The notes beneath the pieces were generated by a model. That model made no database searches. It saw only the letters and a program-made list of their open reading frames with translations, and had not been told where the DNA came from. A program made the position numbers and the translations under genes. Below are positions 6,157 to 7,251 of a stretch of 7,251 bases of DNA, in pieces (within the stretch, counting starts at the first letter, position 1; every line of letters begins with the position of its first letter). This DNA is from an uncultured Lachnospiraceae bacterium (GTDB lineage: Bacteria > Bacillota_A > Clostridia > Lachnospirales > Lachnospiraceae): the NCBI GenBank assembly GCA_910588595.1, contig CAJUQU010000200.1, positions 1-7,251 on the forward strand, written 5' to 3'.

Positions 6157-6328
6157 TTGGGGAACGTTTATGCGATAAGGAGAGATGGAAAGCCTAATCA
6201 GATGGACAGAACATGACGATAATATAAGTAGTTATGTTAAAGTATGTACAGCAGGCGATAAAAGTATTGCATAAAGGGAATTTGTACAGCGGCTTATGGA
6301 AGGGGATGGACGGGTACGGGGATACAAT

Positions 6329-6357
6329 ATCACTTCCGGTGTGGACCGGAATGTGAT
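6329..6357 (+). promoter_or_regulatory. Stable hairpin in the leader
   Basis: ATCAC-TTCCGGT (6329-6340) pairs with ACCGGAA-t-GTGAT (6345-6357): 12 base pairs, one bulged T and loop GTGG. GTGA (6353-6356) can alternatively pair with the nearby TCAC (6359-6362). No U-run follows, so it is not a simple terminator. It may serve stability or regulation. Confidence 0.45.
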
Positions 6358-6417
6358 TTCACATAAATTGTTGCAGCGCGGAATACTGGCAATAAAAGGG
6401 AATATAAATAACAAAGT

Positions 6418-6423
6418 GGGGAG
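6418..6423 (+). promoter_or_regulatory. Ribosome binding site of the secreted-protein gene
   Basis: GGGGAG, 7 bases before the ATG at 6431. A second site, AGGAG (6471-6475), stands 3 bases before the in-frame ATG at 6479 and could give a shorter form. Confidence 0.6.
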
Positions 6424-6430
6424 AAACAAG

Positions 6431-7251
6431 ATGGCAAAGAGTAGAAGGAAAAAGAACTATAAGTTAAGAAGGAGAGTCATGCGGACAGTCGCGGCGCTCA
6501 CCATGATCATGGCTATCGTTGTTGCGGCGATACCGGTGGAGAATTATGGTACGATGCAGGCGGCGAGCGGTGTCGATATGCAGACAGTGTATGACGCATA
6601 TGCTCAGGGTAAGTATAAAGATTCTGAAAATACTAGCGATAATATGCCCTCATCTTTGGAATTTGGCAACAGCAAAACCAAGAGAGTGATCCAGGTTATA
6701 GAAGATGGCGGCATACAGGACAGGTATGAGGTTGATGCAAAAACGAATAAGACAGGTTCGGAGGCATTGATAACCAGGTATGTGGGAAAATCGTCGATCA
6801 TCGACATAAGTGAAGAGATGAGTTATGGCTATTACTTGTTTCCGGGAGATACGATTGGAACATTACAGAATCAATGGAACGGGGAAAAATATACAATAAA
6901 GTACGAGATTGTCACAGGGCAGCAAATAAATGGTGTGACTATTCCGAACACATTTGATCTAAGTAGTATACCAAGCTCGTATTCAACAGTAGATCCTGGA
7001 GCAAATCAAGATACTTCAAGTGCTGGATCGATGAGTATAAATGGTATAACTTGTTCTTATACAAAAACCAGTCTCTCTGTGGGCGAATTGTTTTCCAATG
7101 ACAATGCGTTTGCAGGAGAGCAGTTTACAGAATATACTAACAGGTTGACAGACTATAATAGTGCAGTAAAAAGCTTGGTGGATATGGTAAATGCGGACGG
7201 GAGTAATGCCGCAACTAATCCGAATATTCAGACGCAGATAAGTGATTTGAC
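6431..7251 (+). CDS. Secreted surface protein, 3' end outside the window
   Basis: An open frame of 273 codons reaches the window end without a stop. The N-terminus is a long export signal: a basic region (SRRKKNYKLRRRVMRT, 4-19), a hydrophobic core (20-34, ending VVAAIPVE) and a likely cut near MQAAS (42-46). This style of signal, with a long Arg/Lys n-region and an AIVVAAIP core, is one I associate with large Lachnospiraceae surface proteins. The mature part is polar, rich in Ser, Thr, Asn and Gly. A beta-rich segment (GYYLFPGDTIGTLQNQWNGE, then YTIKYEIVTG) is followed by a helical stretch with VGELFSNDNAF and LTDYNSAVKSLVDMVNADG. I recognise no named domain. Its near-copy promoter and position after a sortase suggest a cell-wall protein, but any sorting signal would lie beyond 7251. 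Confidence 0.85.
   Translation, partial: MAKSRRKKNYKLRRRVMRTVAALTMIMAIVVAAIPVENYGTMQAASGVDMQTVYDAYAQGKYKDSENTSDNMPSSLEFGNSKTKRVIQVIEDGGIQDRYEVDAKTNKTGSEALITRYVGKSSIIDISEEMSYGYYLFPGDTIGTLQNQWNGEKYTIKYEIVTGQQINGVTIPNTFDLSSIPSSYSTVDPGANQDTSSAGSMSINGITCSYTKTSLSVGELFSNDNAFAGEQFTEYTNRLTDYNSAVKSLVDMVNADGSNAATNPNIQTQISDL

Larger units (their letters stand above)
6157..6430 (+). other. Long 5' leader of the secreted-protein gene
   Basis: No gene is convincing here. GGAGAGATGGAAAG (6179-6192) matches the sortase leader (4816-4829) at 13 of 14 bases, and an ATGG follows at the same spacing (6202, as at 4839). That frame closes after four codons, so this looks like a copied leader rather than a gene. 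A 29-codon frame at 6185-6274 has only a badly spaced ribosome binding site. A stable hairpin lies at 6329-6357. I recognise no known riboswitch. Confidence 0.5.

Noticed and set aside
6185..6274. 29-codon open frame in the leader of the secreted-protein gene
   Set aside because: AAGGAG is only 2 bases from its ATG. The matching region before the sortase is not coding in this frame (it hits a stop), and the peptide has no clear features.
6157..6430. Cyclic-di-GMP or other known riboswitch in the long leader
   Set aside because: I could not find the conserved core of GEMM or of any other class I know. Only a simple hairpin is supported.

Overview
The window looks like chromosomal DNA from a spore-forming, Gram-positive gut Firmicute, most likely a member of the Lachnospiraceae (Blautia/Dorea/Clostridium-like). 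The reasons are strong AGGAGG-type ribosome binding sites, moderate GC with AT-rich intergenic DNA, an 804-residue bacillus/clostridium-length LeuRS, a class B sortase next to a secreted protein with a Lachnospiraceae-style signal peptide, and a Cys/Gly-rich small protein behind a sporulation-type promoter. The family assignment is inference; no marker gene fixes the genus.

Layout. (1) 27-3148, plus strand: leuS, complete, followed with a 4-base overlap by a 236-residue gene that is a diverged stand-alone copy of the helical domain of LeuRS. It lacks the HIGH half, the editing domain, the KMSKS loop and the C-terminal domain. A hairpin terminator lies directly after it. (2) 3204-4410, minus strand: a 95-residue Cys/Gly-rich protein with two SWIWIL repeats, its own terminator, then two overlapping conserved-type hypothetical genes (176 and 99 residues). 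Upstream sequences of the first two genes resemble mother-cell sporulation promoters (sigma-K and sigma-E type). (3) 4411-4838, intergenic: the sigma-K-like promoter, then a 158-base GC-rich, strongly folded MITE-like element with terminal inverted repeats and a perfect 8-base direct repeat on each side, then a vegetative-type promoter. (4) 4839-7251, plus strand: a class B sortase with an unusually long cytoplasmic N-terminus, then a secreted protein that runs off the window. The two genes carry nearly the same promoter module (48 of 54 aligned bases), which suggests co-regulation.

How the parts work together. The leuS pair is translationally coupled, so the LeuRS-like domain is expected to be made together with LeuRS. 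The minus-strand set is a candidate sporulation group. The sortase and the secreted protein form a candidate cell-surface anchoring group; the C-terminus of the secreted protein, where a sorting signal would be, is outside the window.

Most worth following up: the LeuRS-domain paralogue coupled to leuS, the MITE-like element with an intact target duplication, and the duplicated promoter module.
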